A stretch of 64,000 bases of DNA. It comes from Asterias amurensis (Eukaryota > Echinodermata > Asteroidea > Forcipulatida > Asteriidae). The notes under the pieces were generated by a model, which was given only the letters and a program-made list of their open reading frames with translations, ran no database searches and was not told where the DNA came from. A program made the position numbers and the translations under genes. The DNA is taken from contig NC_092665.1 of NCBI RefSeq assembly GCF_032118995.1, positions 10,768,512 to 10,832,511 on the forward strand. The letters run 5' to 3'. Positions 1 to 11,800 of the stretch are shown in pieces (position 1 is the first letter of the stretch; each line of letters starts with the position of its first letter).

Positions 1-889
1 TGTTGCGTTTTTTTGTTCAATATACAAAGATTTCTTACGGTCACCGACTAGCACAAGTCTAACTTGTTCCCAAAATTTGACAAGCCTGCACCGGGTTCAT
101 TTCAGGCGACGAGCGTAGACGACGAAAATAGACCGCCCGGGATTTGGAAATTATTAACGGGTAAAGTCACCTTGTTCGCGCCGGGGACCAGTTGCCTTAA
201 CTAATTCCAGTATTTCGCGTTACGTTCGGAAATTAGACCATGACAAACAAAAACTCTTTGACAGGAATACAAAAGCAGAGATTTTATTATGCTGCCGTTT
301 CTCTGGTGGTTGAGTGGCTCAGTTTTATACAGCTGCTTATAATAAACAGGCAAACATTTTGCTACAAAATTGCAGAAATTGAGCAGAACACCTGGATTCA
401 CAACTTGAACATGAGGCATGGTTAAGCTGCTTTTTGTGTTTAAAAAGCTATTATGTAGTTTGGTCCTGGGCCAATGGCTTTTAAAGGAAAGAATCGCAGC
501 GCTTACGTAATCAGGGAACTGTGCTTACGCTAAGCGTATTTTACAGCTTAGCAGGGAATGTGTTCTTCACTTCACAATTGGCATCAACAAATTTGCTACA
601 GTTGACTAATTGTGCTCAACTCCTGCGAAACTTTCACTGCGAAAACAGTGACTTAAAAATTTGATTTGCATTCGCAGGAAAAACCGTGCTTTACTTGTGA
701 CAAAAGTAGGCAGGGGCGACTAGTGTGCTTTAATGTTAAAGCCGCGACTACAAATTATTATTTGAGTCGCGACTACTGTTTTTCTCTACTCCGTTATAAT
801 CGTGTCCACACATCGACTACAAAATTTGTCCCGACTACCTGTTTGGTGAACCAGTTGTGATGCTTACTACTAGTAGCATAATTAATCGC

Positions 890-1480
890 ATAATTTATAT
901 ATTAATATAACTAATATTGCCCTTGCGGCAAAGCGGCACAAATCTTGAGAATCTGTACTTTATCTCGACAATTAGTGTCATAGTTAAGTTTGAATTGCGA
1001 CTAGTTGAGTAGTAAATTTCACTAGTCACACCCATTCGCAACATAATTAAAAATTTGTCCCGACTACCTGTTTGGTGAACCAGTTGTGTTGCTTACTACA
1101 AATTCGCAACATAAATTATATTGCCCTTGCGGCATAGTGGCACAAATCTTGAGAATCCATACTTTATCTCGACAAGTGTCGTAGTTAGGTTTGAAGTGCG
1201 ACTAGTCAAGTAGTAAATTTCACTAGTCACACCCATTCGCAACATAATTAATATTGCCCTTGCGGCACATAGCGGTACAAATCTTGAGAATCCGTATTTT
1301 ATCTCGACAAGTGTCGTAGTCAGGTTTGAGGTGCGACTAGTCGAGTAGTAAAATTCACTAGTCACCCATTCGCAACATAATTAATATTGCCTTTGCGGCA
1401 TATAGCGGCACAAATCTTGAGAATCTGTATTTTATCTCGACAAGTGTCGTAGTTAGGTTTGAGGTGCGACTAGTCGAGTC
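890..1480. repeat. tandem array, ~134-bp unit, about 4 copies
   Basis: The motif TATTGCCCTTGCGGCA recurs near 914, 1118, 1253 and 1386. Each time it is followed by a GGCACAAATCTTGAGAAT block, a TCTCGACAAGTGTCGTAG block and a GCGACTAGT block. The last three units are spaced about 134 bp and the first about 204 bp. ACTAGT and GTCGTAG words also occur in looser form from 720 to 890, so the array may have decayed on its left side. Confidence 0.85.
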
Positions 1481-1904
1481 ATGATGGGAACCTGCTTTGA
1501 ACTAATTGCACAGATATTTCAGCGCCTGCACAGTAAGCGGAGAATGGTGGTTGTATAATAAATGGGCAGAGTTTGGTTGAAGCAGACAGAGCCATAAAAC
1601 TGGGCCGTGTTCTATAGGGGAAATTATAGCTTGACATTTTATGACAGTTTTGGTCTGTGCGACGTACACATACAAATACAGAGTCACATACAGACATTAC
1701 GATGCAGAAATCGTGCAATTGAAATGTCTCATAAGAGCGCCCCCTATCGGCAGGAGTAGGAAAATAAAGGAGTATCTTACAAATTAATTATGTGTTTTTA
1801 AACACGTAAAATAATATCAAATGGAAGCTTTAGGATGTTTAGCTTAATTCCTATCATAAAACATATTAAAATTATTTATTAATTAACCACCAGTGACCCT
1901 CATT

Positions 1905-2600
1905 TGCATATTAATTAGGAAATCTTTGCAGCATCATATCTCAAGAACTTCGAAGCAAATGTTTGTTCTAAAAGACTTCTTGAGGGTTGGAGATTAATTT
2001 GAAAAAACTGTGACCTCAAGTTGACCTCTACTTCCGCGTCAACCGGAAGTGTCACCATATCTCAAGAACTATACAGCAGATTTTCAAAATATTTTCAGTT
2101 GTAGACTCCTTAGGCATAAAATATTAACTTTAAAAAACCGTGACCTCAAGTTGACCCCTACTTCCTGGTCAACCGGAAGTGGGACCATATCTCAAGAACT
2201 ATACAACAGATTATCATTTTTTGTTCAGTTATAGACTCCTTGGGCATTCAAGATTAGTTTGAAACAACTTTGATCCCATGTTGACCTTAACTTCCGGGTC
2301 AACCGGAAGTGAGCCCATATCTAAAAAAGTACAAAGCTAATGTTCAAACTTCAGTTATAGACTCTAAGGCAATAAATATTAGCTTAGGAAAACTGTGACC
2401 CCAAGTTGACCTCTACTTCTGGGTCAACCGGAAGTGGGACTATATATCAAGATCTACACAACCGATTTTATAGACTCCTTGGCATTGCAGATTAATCTTT
2501 GGTAGCTGCGGGCCCATGTTGACCTTTACTTACGGGTCAACCGGAAAGTAAGACCTTATAACAAGAGCTACACAACTTTTTTGAAACCTTTTTTCAGTTA
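1905..2600. repeat. minisatellite, ~125-bp unit with an internal palindrome
   Basis: Five units carry a version of the 21-bp near-palindrome made of ACTTCCGGGT and AACCGGAAGT, with the second half at about 2041, 2171, 2301, 2425 and 2540. Each is followed by CATATCTCAAGAACTA and TAGACTCCTTGGGCAT motifs. Spacings are about 130, 130, 124 and 115 bp. The same unit occurs in the right-hand repeat near 58680-58700. Confidence 0.85.
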
Positions 2601-2699
2601 TATATTCCTTGGGCAATGAAGCACATAATCCAAGCAAAACAACACGGAACAGCTTCGTGTTTGTTCACAAACACTTAATGTCTAGTTTTAAATTGTTTT

Positions 2700-2945
2700 T
2701 TTTTTATATTTCTTTTCTGTTTCTTATGAAACGCACAAGTTTAAACGGATCTTGTTTATATTGGACTGTTTCTTCGGAACTACACAAGTCCAAATGAATC
2801 TTGTTTATATTGGACTGTTTCTTTGGAACTGCACAAGTTAAAATGAATCTTGTTTATATTAGACTGTTTCTTGGGAACTGCACAAGTTTAAATAATATTG
2901 TTTAAATTGGACTGTTTCTTTGGAACTGCACAAGTTAAAAAGTTG
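2700..2945. repeat. tandem repeat, ~49-bp unit, 4 copies
   Basis: TTGTTTATATTGGACTGTTT followed by GGAACTGCACAAGTT recurs with a spacing of about 49 bp. The copies start near 2752, 2800, 2850 and 2897, and the fourth is the most diverged. Confidence 0.85.
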
Positions 2946-3023
2946 TCGATGCGAGATCTTGAATTGTATGCATTTTTTTTAAAGCATTCTTTGTTGAATC
3001 TCGATAGCCTTTAAACAAACCTC

Positions 3024-3234
3024 TAAAGCCCTTTCACACTACAGACCAATTTCAAATGATGAATCCAAGGAGTACCTCTTCCGTTTCACACTAACGAACA
3101 AACTTAGCAGGGTTATTAATTTCCTGGAATATGTTTTTTTCGGGAAGTTTCCTTGAATCTTTTGTTTGAACTTCGAAAAGATCGACCATAATTTCCCGGG
3201 AATTTTCCAGTAACTTAGTGTGAAAAGGGCTTTA
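3024..3234. mobile_element. short TIR element (MITE), ~210 bp
   Basis: TAAAGCCCTTTCACACTA at the left end is mirrored by TAGTGTGAAAAGGGCTTTA at the right end. A TA dinucleotide sits at each outer border, which fits a TA target duplication as in Tc1/mariner-type non-autonomous elements; that assignment is inference. No coding capacity is seen. Confidence 0.8.
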
Positions 3235-3396
3235 GTGCAGTGACTCTGGTAGTTTTTACAATATTGCTTTCTAGTACTTCTTCTAGACAAACCAACCTCA
3301 ATAAACTGCCCAACTGCCTGGTGTAGAAACCATAATTGTAAATAGCATCAATAGAGTGCAGTTCAAGTTTTTTCGTTGTGAAATTAACTAGTCTAA

Positions 3397-3801
3397 TTAT
3401 AGGTTTTCTTGATCAATTTCGGGAAATGAGCAGCCAATTATACCACCAAGCTGTTCTTTTTCGCGCGAAATCGAATGCTACTGAAAAGGGTCATTCGATT
3501 TCGTTTTATGATTAGTCAAATGTAAAGTTGCGTCATTCGTTTTATCAAAATATTCATTCAATTTAACAATTCATCAAAGCAGCATTCAAGTTCGCAAACG
3601 GTTTTTTAGGCTTGTGTGTCACGAAAAAGAATGAGGATATGCTAAATTGAACTGAGTGCTTAAGGATTTTGACTCGACTCCAAACGAAATAAACAGGCCG
3701 AATTCTTAATTTGAAACGGAGGGGCAAAACAGTTTTAATTCGAACGTATGAAAATGAAATTGGCTGCTCATTTCCTGAATTTGACTGAGAAAACCTATAG
3801 T
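3397..3801. mobile_element. TIR element (MITE), ~400 bp with ~44-bp inverted repeats
   Basis: The left end (ATAGGTTTTCTTGATCAATT, then GGGAAATGAGCAGCCAATT) is the imperfect reverse complement of the right end (AATTGGCTGCTCATTTCC, ending AGAAAACCTAT). The interior is AT-rich and without a credible reading frame. Confidence 0.8.
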
Positions 3802-3829
3802 AACGAGACAAATTTTAATTTGTCAACCT

Positions 3830-5342
3830 GAGGCAGCTGCCGGATTTGCCACTACCGATACGGCCTGATGCTTCACTAGAAGGCAACTTTGGACGATTTA
3901 TAAGTAAACGTATATTTGTTTATTAAAATTCACTTTCCTTTATTCTTGGTGTTTAGTAAGTACATATTGGTGAACTTTTTTTCAGGTACTTATTGCACAA
4001 TGGTTTAAGACCGGGTCCGATTTTTGTTATGGATATTTACATTTTATGTTTACTTGAACATTAAGGAAATGTTGTTTTTTTTGCAGATATTTTTTTTAAA
4101 AATTGTTACTCCTTTTAAGAAATTGGAGTTCCTTTGTATTAAACATGACATAAGGTATTACCGTAAAAGTCATACATCTTAATATTTAAAAAAGTATCTG
4201 CGAAGGCATACTTAAATTTGTTTGAAAAAGCAAGTCCGCTTTTAAATAACATTCATAATGTCTTTCAAACTGTAGGAAACAAAAACGGACCGAAAGTTTG
4301 ATGAAACTACGAAAAAGGTTTAAAATTCTGTCAAAAATTTCCCAAAATAATGCAATTAACTGTACGCCATAACTGATGGATGAAAATCAGGAGTAATCAT
4401 CCGTGGTGGCTATAATTTCAGTTAAAATTACAGACAAAGAGGTTTTTGCTCCCGATCATCAGATTCATCAGAATGTTGACTTGAAATAGTAAATTTGATG
4501 GATCACATCTTAAAAACAGTCACTAATGTTTGACACAAATTCGTGAATCGTGACACGAATCGGTAAGTTGTATGTTTTTTTTTTTTAAACGGACAAGTTT
4601 TATGTGCCTTAAGATGACATTGAGACATGCTTGATGAATGTATTTTGACCAATACCGGCAGTAAAACTTGTCGATGTCTCGGTTCCATACGTTTTTAAAC
4701 CACTGTACATTGAGTATTTCGCTGAATTGTCGATATGATCAGTATAATACTAAATTAATCAATACTCACAATAAAGATACTGTCAAATTTTCCATTTATA
4801 ACAATATAGCTGTTACGTTATGACTTGTTTTAACAAACTTGTCATCACAATAATTATTTATTATGAAATCGACAAGTAACAATTTTCTTCATCGAATTCA
4901 GTGTATATACATTTAAATTGGTTTCAGTGTGGAGAATGATTTTAGGCCGAAGAGTCAAGGTCTGATCGGTGCTCCCCGGACCAATCCGTTTTCCTTCGGC
5001 TGCTCCTTCGGGAAAACAGAACGCTCCTGAGAGCACTTCGGGCATCGTAGTGTTAGCCAAAGCACTCGAAGCTGTCAGTATTTGTAAATTTTATCCTGAC
5101 CTAAATGTAGCTTCAAACTTGTAACAAAGGGGCACGAGTAAAAAGTTGCCTAAATATATCAAAATATCCTGACACACTTCCTATGCACACGAAAAGTACA
5201 CCTATATGGAAGCAGGAACGTGTCTAACACTTCGATTATTTGAAGGAGCCTGCTTCGGATTGCGTTGCCTTGAACTGGAAACACAATGGCCATGGGGTGA
5301 CAAACCATGCTAACATAACCCTTACCCCCATTCTGCCTTTAG
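3830..5342. other. unassigned stretch, no gene supported
   Basis: AT-rich sequence. Around 4935-5070 there is a more GC-rich patch that is open on the - strand, but it has no recognisable domain and no second piece of support. I see no repeat structure here beyond short homopolymers. Confidence 0.5.
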
Positions 5343-5525
5343 ATCGGTCGTATCAAGTCCCAGTGCCTGATCGGTCAAGTCCTGAATGAGCTACAGGTTG
5401 ATGGTGTAAGGTCGTGTGAGAAGGCTTGCCGGTCAGAACACCGATGTCGCTCCTTCAATCTGCTGATGAAGCAATGCCAAGGGAAGGCTTGTCAGCTGAG
5501 AACAACGCAACGCATCACGAATTGA
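5343..5525 (+). pseudogene. orphan exon with PAN/apple-like cysteine pattern
   Basis: A good splice acceptor (pyrimidine-rich, CTGCCTTTAG) is followed by 60 open codons. The reading contains QCLIGQV, then SCEKAC, CRSFNL, QCQGKAC and LRTTQR, ending at a stop. The spacing (C-S.E.AC, then C.SFN, then C) is that of the core of a PAN/apple domain, an adhesion module found in secreted and membrane proteins. Full PAN exons usually run on past the last Cys-Leu motif; here the frame closes soon after and no donor is evident. No neighbouring exon was found, so it is either a relic or one exon of a gene whose other parts I cannot recognise. Confidence 0.4.
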
Positions 5526-7005
5526 CGGATTTGGTTCTGGTCGAGAAAAAATAACTGTTTTCTCTTTGGTCTGTTGTAGACAACCGAACGGAACAGAATA
5601 GCTTTAGTTTAGCCTGTCAACGGTATATTTGTCTTCTATGAGTTGAAGATTGAAGTTAACACAAGTGTGCCAATAATGCAAAGAATAGACATACAGTGCG
5701 TATTGAAACTGTGTACGGCATACATGAAGAGACAATTCATTCAAATCCAATAGCTTTCACATAACAAACCTCTTAACTAGTGAAAACAACACTGGATAGA
5801 TTTCCGTATGTTTATTAAGTAGTCGTGGTTTATTTCGACTCATGCTCGTTCTATAAACCGATTTGCTTGAACAAATCACGTCACTTATAGTGACGTACAA
5901 TTAACCTCGTTGAGCTTTTAAATTACAGACTTCCCCTCATAAAATCGGTGATACATTTGGCTGCCCCGTCGCAAGAGAAATCAAGATTTCAGTATCGTTG
6001 CTAAACCCGACGAATAGACTACACAGTATGGTTAAGCAGCTCAAAGTTATAACAAAGACATGACAGACTGTGTTTAATCTTGTTTATTTGGAAATAAATC
6101 AACAAAGTACATTTTTACCCAGGACAAACATTATACTGCATCATTTAAAATAATATTATACTTTGTACAGAAAACGCAAATACGTTGCTGTAGGGGTACA
6201 ATAATCAAAAGTCAACTTACTGGTTTATGTTTGTCAGCAAGTGACAATCTTCGATACGCCCCGGTAGAATGCAACATCTCAACCTCTTACATGTGGATTG
6301 TGATAAAGTTATCCTTCCTCCTGTGCGCGTTTGCAAATCGAAATAAAAATGCGTATAAATGAACGTATTGCTTCTTTGATATTAAATGGGTAGGCTACTT
6401 GATATTCATGCAATTTTTAATTCCAAACTTGCTTTCCTCTTCGTTATGCAAGATTCCGGTTCGACTATTTCCCACGGAGCATCGTCGTTTGAATCATCAC
6501 CATTGTCAATTTCACCACCATTTCCATCACCGTACTGATTTTGTATTTACAGTGGTTGACTTTCTCCTTGGAAGAATAATATCTTATCAACACAAATAGG
6601 TTGTTTTATTCCTCTTGCCAGGAGGTCAGCCACCGTGAACGTCGGCTTTATCATATAAGCAATCAATCGTATGTTTGTTTGCTCTTCTTGTTTTTTTTAT
6701 CCATCTGTTTTTGTCGTGGAACCCTTTCCCGATTTGGTTAGGCACTGTTCTGTGAGTCTTATGTTTTTGTGCAACTCTTGGTCTTTTGCCCTGTGATTCG
6801 TACTGCTACTGTCTTTCATAAATATTATGAAAACAAAACTATGTATACTGATGTCTTGCTCATTCTGAAAAACAAAATCGTAGAAAGTATTAAGATTGTT
6901 AAGGACTGGTAAAAAAGGCCGATACAGAGACTTACTCTATAACTTTAAAACTTCTTAAAAAGAGTTAGTGCTTAACGTGCTAATGCTTCTGTTTCGTTCT
7001 AAATA
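5526..7005. other. unassigned stretch upstream of gene 1
   Basis: No gene, RNA or clear repeat boundary is seen. A segment around 6080-6180 (ACATTATACTGCA words) loosely resembles 31870-31990, so part of it is probably an old dispersed repeat. Confidence 0.4.
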
Positions 7006-7200
7006 AGACACACGAGGAAAAAACACCGTTGTTTCAACTTAAAATGTTCAAGAGCCATAAGAATTGAACAAACAAACGGCCTTGTACAGATGCGCTCGTT
7101 GTACGAATTCCCATGTGATAACAATGATCCAGTTTTTCAATTAAAAAAAAAAAAACCCAAATCGACTACGGCACTGATAAGGTTGTCTGCTGTTTCACCT
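7006..7200. promoter_or_regulatory. distal 5' flank of gene 1 conserved with gene 2
   Basis: This block (ACCGTTGTTTCAACTTAAA, then AACAAACAAACGG, then CCCATGTGATAACAATGAT) matches, in inverted orientation, 28370-28565 upstream of gene 2. It marks common ancestry of the two 5' flanks. Whether it is an enhancer or only residual homology cannot be told from sequence. Confidence 0.6.
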
Positions 7201-7603
7201 AATAGTGTCCCTTCTCTTCTCTTTCTGCTTACGATCACAAATTACATGAAGCTAAAACTTTAAGGAATATGAATAGTGACACAATGAGCAAACCACTAGA
7301 GATTTTAACAGTATAAGCATACACTACTGCAAAAAGAATATTGAATGATAAAATAGAAAGTAACATTAAAATTACATCTAAAGAGAGGGTTAGTGCAATC
7401 ATCCTACTCAAAGTTGGTAGCAGAGGTTGTGATACCGCTACCGTAAATCGTACTCTTACTAAGCCGGAGAGTTGGGTTATACATCTTGCATCTTTGTCAC
7501 TTTTCTTGGCCTTGATCAATGCTTTTGTACTACTTGTCGTTATAGGTGTTGTTCGGAAAAACTTCTGTCTCTAGAAATTAGCAGGAAATATGTCAGCTTT
7601 GAA

Positions 7604-8475
7604 GTTAATAACAATAATAATAAGACTTGTAATGCGCACATATCCACCCTGCTGGGTGTTCAAGGCGCAGTAAAACCAAAAACAAAACAAAAACAAAACA
7701 CAACACAAAGAAAAACAGACACAACAAAATTAGTCATTGAAAACCTGTGACATAAGATAAGTTTTGAGAAGAGACTTGAATTTTGCAGTACAAACACAAG
7801 ATCGAAGATTAAGTGGTAGAGAGTTCCAGATGCGTGGCGCAGCTGAAGAAAAAGACCTGTCACCCCATGAGTGTCGAGACTTGGGTTCAATGAGGAGAAG
7901 CATAGAACTTGATCGAAGATTCCTTGATGGAGTGTAAACGTGAAGCAGTTCAGAAATATAGTGGGGAGCTTTGCCGTTAAGAGCTTTGTGGACAATGAGC
8001 ATCAGCTTGAAGATGATTCGTTGAGAGATAGGCAGCCAGTGTAGTTGTTTCAGAATGGGGGTGATAGAACAGGATTTTCTAGACAGTGTCACAATGCGGG
8101 CAGCAGTATTTTGGAGCCGTTGAAGTCGGGAAATCTGGTTGTTAGGAAGACTGTAGAGAAGAGCATTGCCGTTGTCAAGACGAGAAGTAACAAATGCGTG
8201 AATGACCTTTTCAGTGGCACTTTTGTCCAAGTACTTGCGAATCTTACCTATATTTCTGATGTGATATGATGATAAACGAACAATGTTGTTGATGTGTGGC
8301 TGAAGTGTCATCGATGAATCAAAAATAACCCCTAAGTTCCGAGCTTTCAGCGAGGGAGCTATCCGAGCATCACCGATGGAGATGTACGGCACTGAAACCT
8401 TAGTTAACTGTTGACGTGACCCAAATAGAAGGAACTCTGTCTTATCATCATTTAACTTCAGGAAGTTTTGTTAAC
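7604..8475 (-). mobile_element. CR1/L2-type LINE, 5'-truncated 3' half
   Basis: Read on the - strand this is the 3' part of a non-LTR retrotransposon. It has about 245 open codons (roughly 8470 to 7730) covering the end of the reverse transcriptase and the C-terminal region. Family landmarks are [59 protein letters not shown] and IWNSLP. A short 3' UTR follows, with a conserved end (ACTGCGCCTTGAACACCCAG) and an AAT/AAC-type microsatellite tail at about 7604-7625. The 5' break lies near 8475. It sits in the promoter-side flank of gene 1 and is absent from the matching flank of gene 2. Confidence 0.85.
7730..8392 (-). CDS. LINE reverse-transcriptase C-terminal fragment
   Basis: These 220 codons, open from the first internal Met, belong to the truncated LINE and are not a host gene. 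The reading contains NLGVIFDSSM, ATEKVIHAFVTSRLDNG, QTAARIV-type (LQNTAARIV), ILKQLHWLPISQRI, KALNGKAPHYI and APRIWNSLPLNLR. These are typical of the region after the palm/thumb of CR1/L2-type polymerases. The catalytic YADD segment would lie upstream and is missing here; it is visible in sister copies at 31.1-31.4 and 52.9-53.1 kb. The frame continues open upstream to the truncation point, so the Met at 8392 is not a true start. Confidence 0.8.
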   Translation of the reverse strand: MPYISIGDARIAPSLKARNLGVIFDSSMTLQPHINNIVRLSSYHIRNIGKIRKYLDKSATEKVIHAFVTSRLDNGNALLYSLPNNQISRLQRLQNTAARIVTLSRKSCSITPILKQLHWLPISQRIIFKLMLIVHKALNGKAPHYISELLHVYTPSRNLRSSSMLLLIEPKSRHSWGDRSFSSAAPRIWNSLPLNLRSCVCTAKFKSLLKTYLMSQVFND

Positions 8476-8479
8476 AATT

Positions 8480-8791
8480 CTTCGCACATTTAACAGTATG
8501 GATCGGTTCAGCTTACGCCATTGTCTACCCGTCATAGTATCCCTTGATGTGAACACAACACGTGTTCTTAAGGAGATATCTTTAAATCTTTGTCTATCAC
8601 CGACCATCGTCACAAGACAACGTTAATCAAATGGGAACAATGTAACATGCGTACAGATGATAACTTGGGAAGGCGAGATTATATTTTGAACATGACTTGG
8701 TCTATAAAAGAGAACAGAACCAACGATTGTCTGCCACACTTAAGCTGATTGACCGCACCATTCAGACGTAACGACCTCCATCACTATCATC
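8480..8791 (+). promoter_or_regulatory. gene 1 proximal promoter and 5' UTR
   Basis: A TATA box (TATAAAAG, 8703-8710) lies 89 bp before the start codon, preceded by GAACATGACTTGG. Upstream blocks shared with genes 2 and 3 include GATCGG, a TGATGTGAA block followed by ACACGTGTT, and ATGCGTACAGATGATAA. Between TATA and ATG the block CCACACTT...TTGACCGCACCATTC is shared by all three genes and probably spans the transcription start. The conservation across three paralogs is direct; the function is inferred. Confidence 0.7.
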
Positions 8792-8819
8792 ATGAACAAC
8801 ATTGTTCTTGTTGCACTCG
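8792..8819 (+). CDS. gene 1 exon 1 (signal peptide start)
   Basis: The ATG opens the hydrophobic MNNIVLVAL. The exon ends in phase 1 at GTGAGT. It is 28 nt long, the same as in genes 2 and 3. Confidence 0.9.
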
Positions 8820-11800
8820 GTGAGTAATAGAATCATAGTTAATGTTGATCAACTGATCTCGGATTAGACTGTTCAATTAATTTCAAGGCTTACTTAATAT
8901 TACAGCAGTAAAACAGAGAACATGACCAATAGACTTTAGAATATATATATTTTTTTCCATACACCGATGTGTGTTAGCACTGTGTACTCAGTACTTTACC
9001 GAGTCCTGTGAAAACAATATCACAGACATAGTACTCGGGTGTGTTTCGAACCCACGACCCTAGCAATACTAAAGCAGTGTCTTACCAACTAGACTACCGA
9101 GGTTGCCCGGTAGCTAGTGGCAGTTCGAATCCTATGTTTTGGCAGCGGGTACCGCAACGATTATAAGAGATGTTAAACTTGCATCGGGGATAAAGAATAT
9201 GAATTTTGGTTTTCTACCCATACACCGAAGTGTGTTACCACTGTATACTCAGTACTTCCCCAAGTCCTGTAAGAAAAATATCACATGCCTGTTACTCGGA
9301 TGTGATTCGAACCCACGACCCTTGCAACTCTAGAGCGGTGTCTTACCAACTAGACTACCGAGGTTGACCGGTAGCTAGAGGCAGTTCGAACATGCTACAG
9401 TAAAACAAACAGTGAACATGAACATTATATATTCGATTTAAGGCACTGTATAGTTAGGTATCAATAAATATTTGGTTTGCGGTATTCATCGTGTGTGTAT
9501 CCTTCTGTCCGGTAGAGTTTATAGGATCGTTAGTAACTGCACTACCACCGAGTGAGTTCTTAAAATGGTATAAACGTTTCAAAAAGCTTGATCTAGAAAA
9601 CAATACACTAAAACTAACGAGGTACAGTAACAATTTACTTTCAGTATGTGATAATTGTTTACGAACCAACTGCATACTAAAAGATAACGAGAAGAAGACT
9701 GAATGTTTTAAATCTTGTAAGATTGGGTTCTAGATTGTTCGTTATACAGCACATCAATAACGCAGTGTGGTATATTTTGTTGTATCAATATCGATGGATC
9801 TGTACTTTTTCAATTTTCAGCTGTGCTGATCCCAAGCTGTTTGGGTTCCCTCATCGTGGGTGGACATGAGTCTGTCCCACACAGCCGACCCTACCAGGTA
9901 GCCATCATGACGCAGTATAAAAGCCAATACTGTGGGGGTTCATTAGTTCACGAGAAGTGGGTTGTCACCGCTGCGCACTGCACGTAAGTAAACTATGGGT
10001 ATGATACCATTCATTTGATCAATTTTCCCATGAAATCATGTGTTATGTTTCAAAGCCGATGTTAAGATTTTCCATAAATTTTTAGGTGAGACACACACAC
10101 CTTCAAAGGAAAGAATAATCAGGCTAGTGCCAAATGATAACTTTGCGCTCAATTTATCACAGTTAAGTTAACACATGATTTGTAAGGACTTTCCGATGGG
10201 AGATTTGAATGAAAGATAAACACAAATTGATTGGTACTTATGACATTCGTGACAAATTGACACGAAATCTCTTTTAATTTGGCTTCAAAATTATTATCAT
10301 AACAAAATATAAAATGGTCTATCTATTACTTTGCTCCTCAGCGCTGGAGAAGGTAAGCCGGCGCACGTTGGTCTTGGATATCATGCCATTAACAAACACA
10401 GTGGTCCAAATCAGCAGTTCATCAGCGGCATTTGGAGGGTTAATTTAAATTTCAATAACGGTGGTCAGAGTTTCAATAACGATATCGCTTTGATTGAGTT
10501 GAATACTCCCGCCACTACAAACAGCGACGTTAAAATCATCCGCATCTCTCCTGTCGAGCCATATCCGGGAATGGAAATGCTTGTTAGCGGCTGGGGAAAC
10601 CGTGACCGTAAGTTTTGTTTGATTCAGTGCAGACTCATTTGGGGACGCTAGAAGTTTTGCAGACTTATCAAATTAAACCATTATTATTAGGCTGAAACCT
10701 AGAGTTTTCAGTTCTCCATATTTACGAAGATTGAATTCAAGACAACATTTTTGAAGCGGTTGAACCAAACAAGTTTGCTTTCAAAGTAAAGTTACCTGAC
10801 TGTTACATTTTTGTCAGACTCAGTAAAGAAAACCCCTGCTCGTCTGTTTGTATAATGATTGGGTAAGCTCTTTGGCACATGGGTTACGGTGTTTCAAAGT
10901 GTGGGTTCAGGTCCTGGTCATGTGTTCTTGAGCGTGAACCCCCTACCTCTGTTATATGCGTATTTAAACGAGTCTTCAATCGCATTTATAAAGTGCAAAA
11001 AGTGCACCCGGTGTTGTTGCCAAGTGACTTCGAATTTCGCCGAATTACCTTTATGGTTGGCCTAGCCCCAGAAACTCCTATAATAAAATAATAATAATAT
11101 CGAAGTCTTATATAGCGCACGTATCTACCAAATAAGGTACTCAAGGCGCTGTGTATGTACAAACTTTCAGAAAGATAGGTAATTGCAGTGATGAATTCTG
11201 AGACCCAATTATTTATGAGTGGCCAGGTAAATACATTTACAGAGGTGTGGTCGCACACGCCTCTGACGTACAATCCAGGATTAGTAACTTCCCTCTGTCT
11301 CATTTACAATTTTGTAATAATAGCAAGCACCTGGGATCCTCCAATCGAATTGAATGAGGTGGTTGTCTTCGCAGACACTTATCAGAGATGCTCGAAAGCC
11401 TACGGTCTCATCACTCCAAGCATGTTCTGCGCTAGTGTCAAAGGAGGAGGTAAAGATTCTTGCCAGGTAAATAACTTTTTCTTAGTGACAGCAGCACTAA
11501 TTACCATATGTTCGTTTTTTTTCCAACCTTAAAAAACATAAACGGGATTTCTTTTAGATTAAAGACAAACAAAATATCCTGCCAAAGTTTCATTCGTAAT
11601 TTTTTTTTGAAACCTACTGGATACTTAAAAGAAGGTCCGGTCATACAGTAAACGATATAAACATTACGATATTTCTTCTATCCATGAACAGGGTGACAGT
11701 GGTGGACCAATCGTTAGTAACTTCGCTGCGGACACCCATCAGGATGGTGTACTGCTTAACGGTATAGTCAGCTTTGGCTGGGGTTGTGCAGAGGCCACAC

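Larger units (their letters stand above)
188..2690. repeat. long dispersed repeat, left copy
   Basis: Stretches from about 188 to 590 and from 1480 to 2690 match 57238-58850 in the same order and orientation. Shared landmarks are a block of about 400 bp starting at the TTAACTAATTCCAG-like motif, then a TTAATTAACCAC block, then palindrome-bearing minisatellite units. This copy additionally holds a tandem array at 890-1480 that the right copy lacks. I see no credible coding sequence in it and cannot name the family. Confidence 0.7.

Noticed and set aside
4854-5060. 68-codon - strand frame with FCFPEGAAEG
   Set aside because: It is GC-richer than its surroundings but single, without domain match or splice context.
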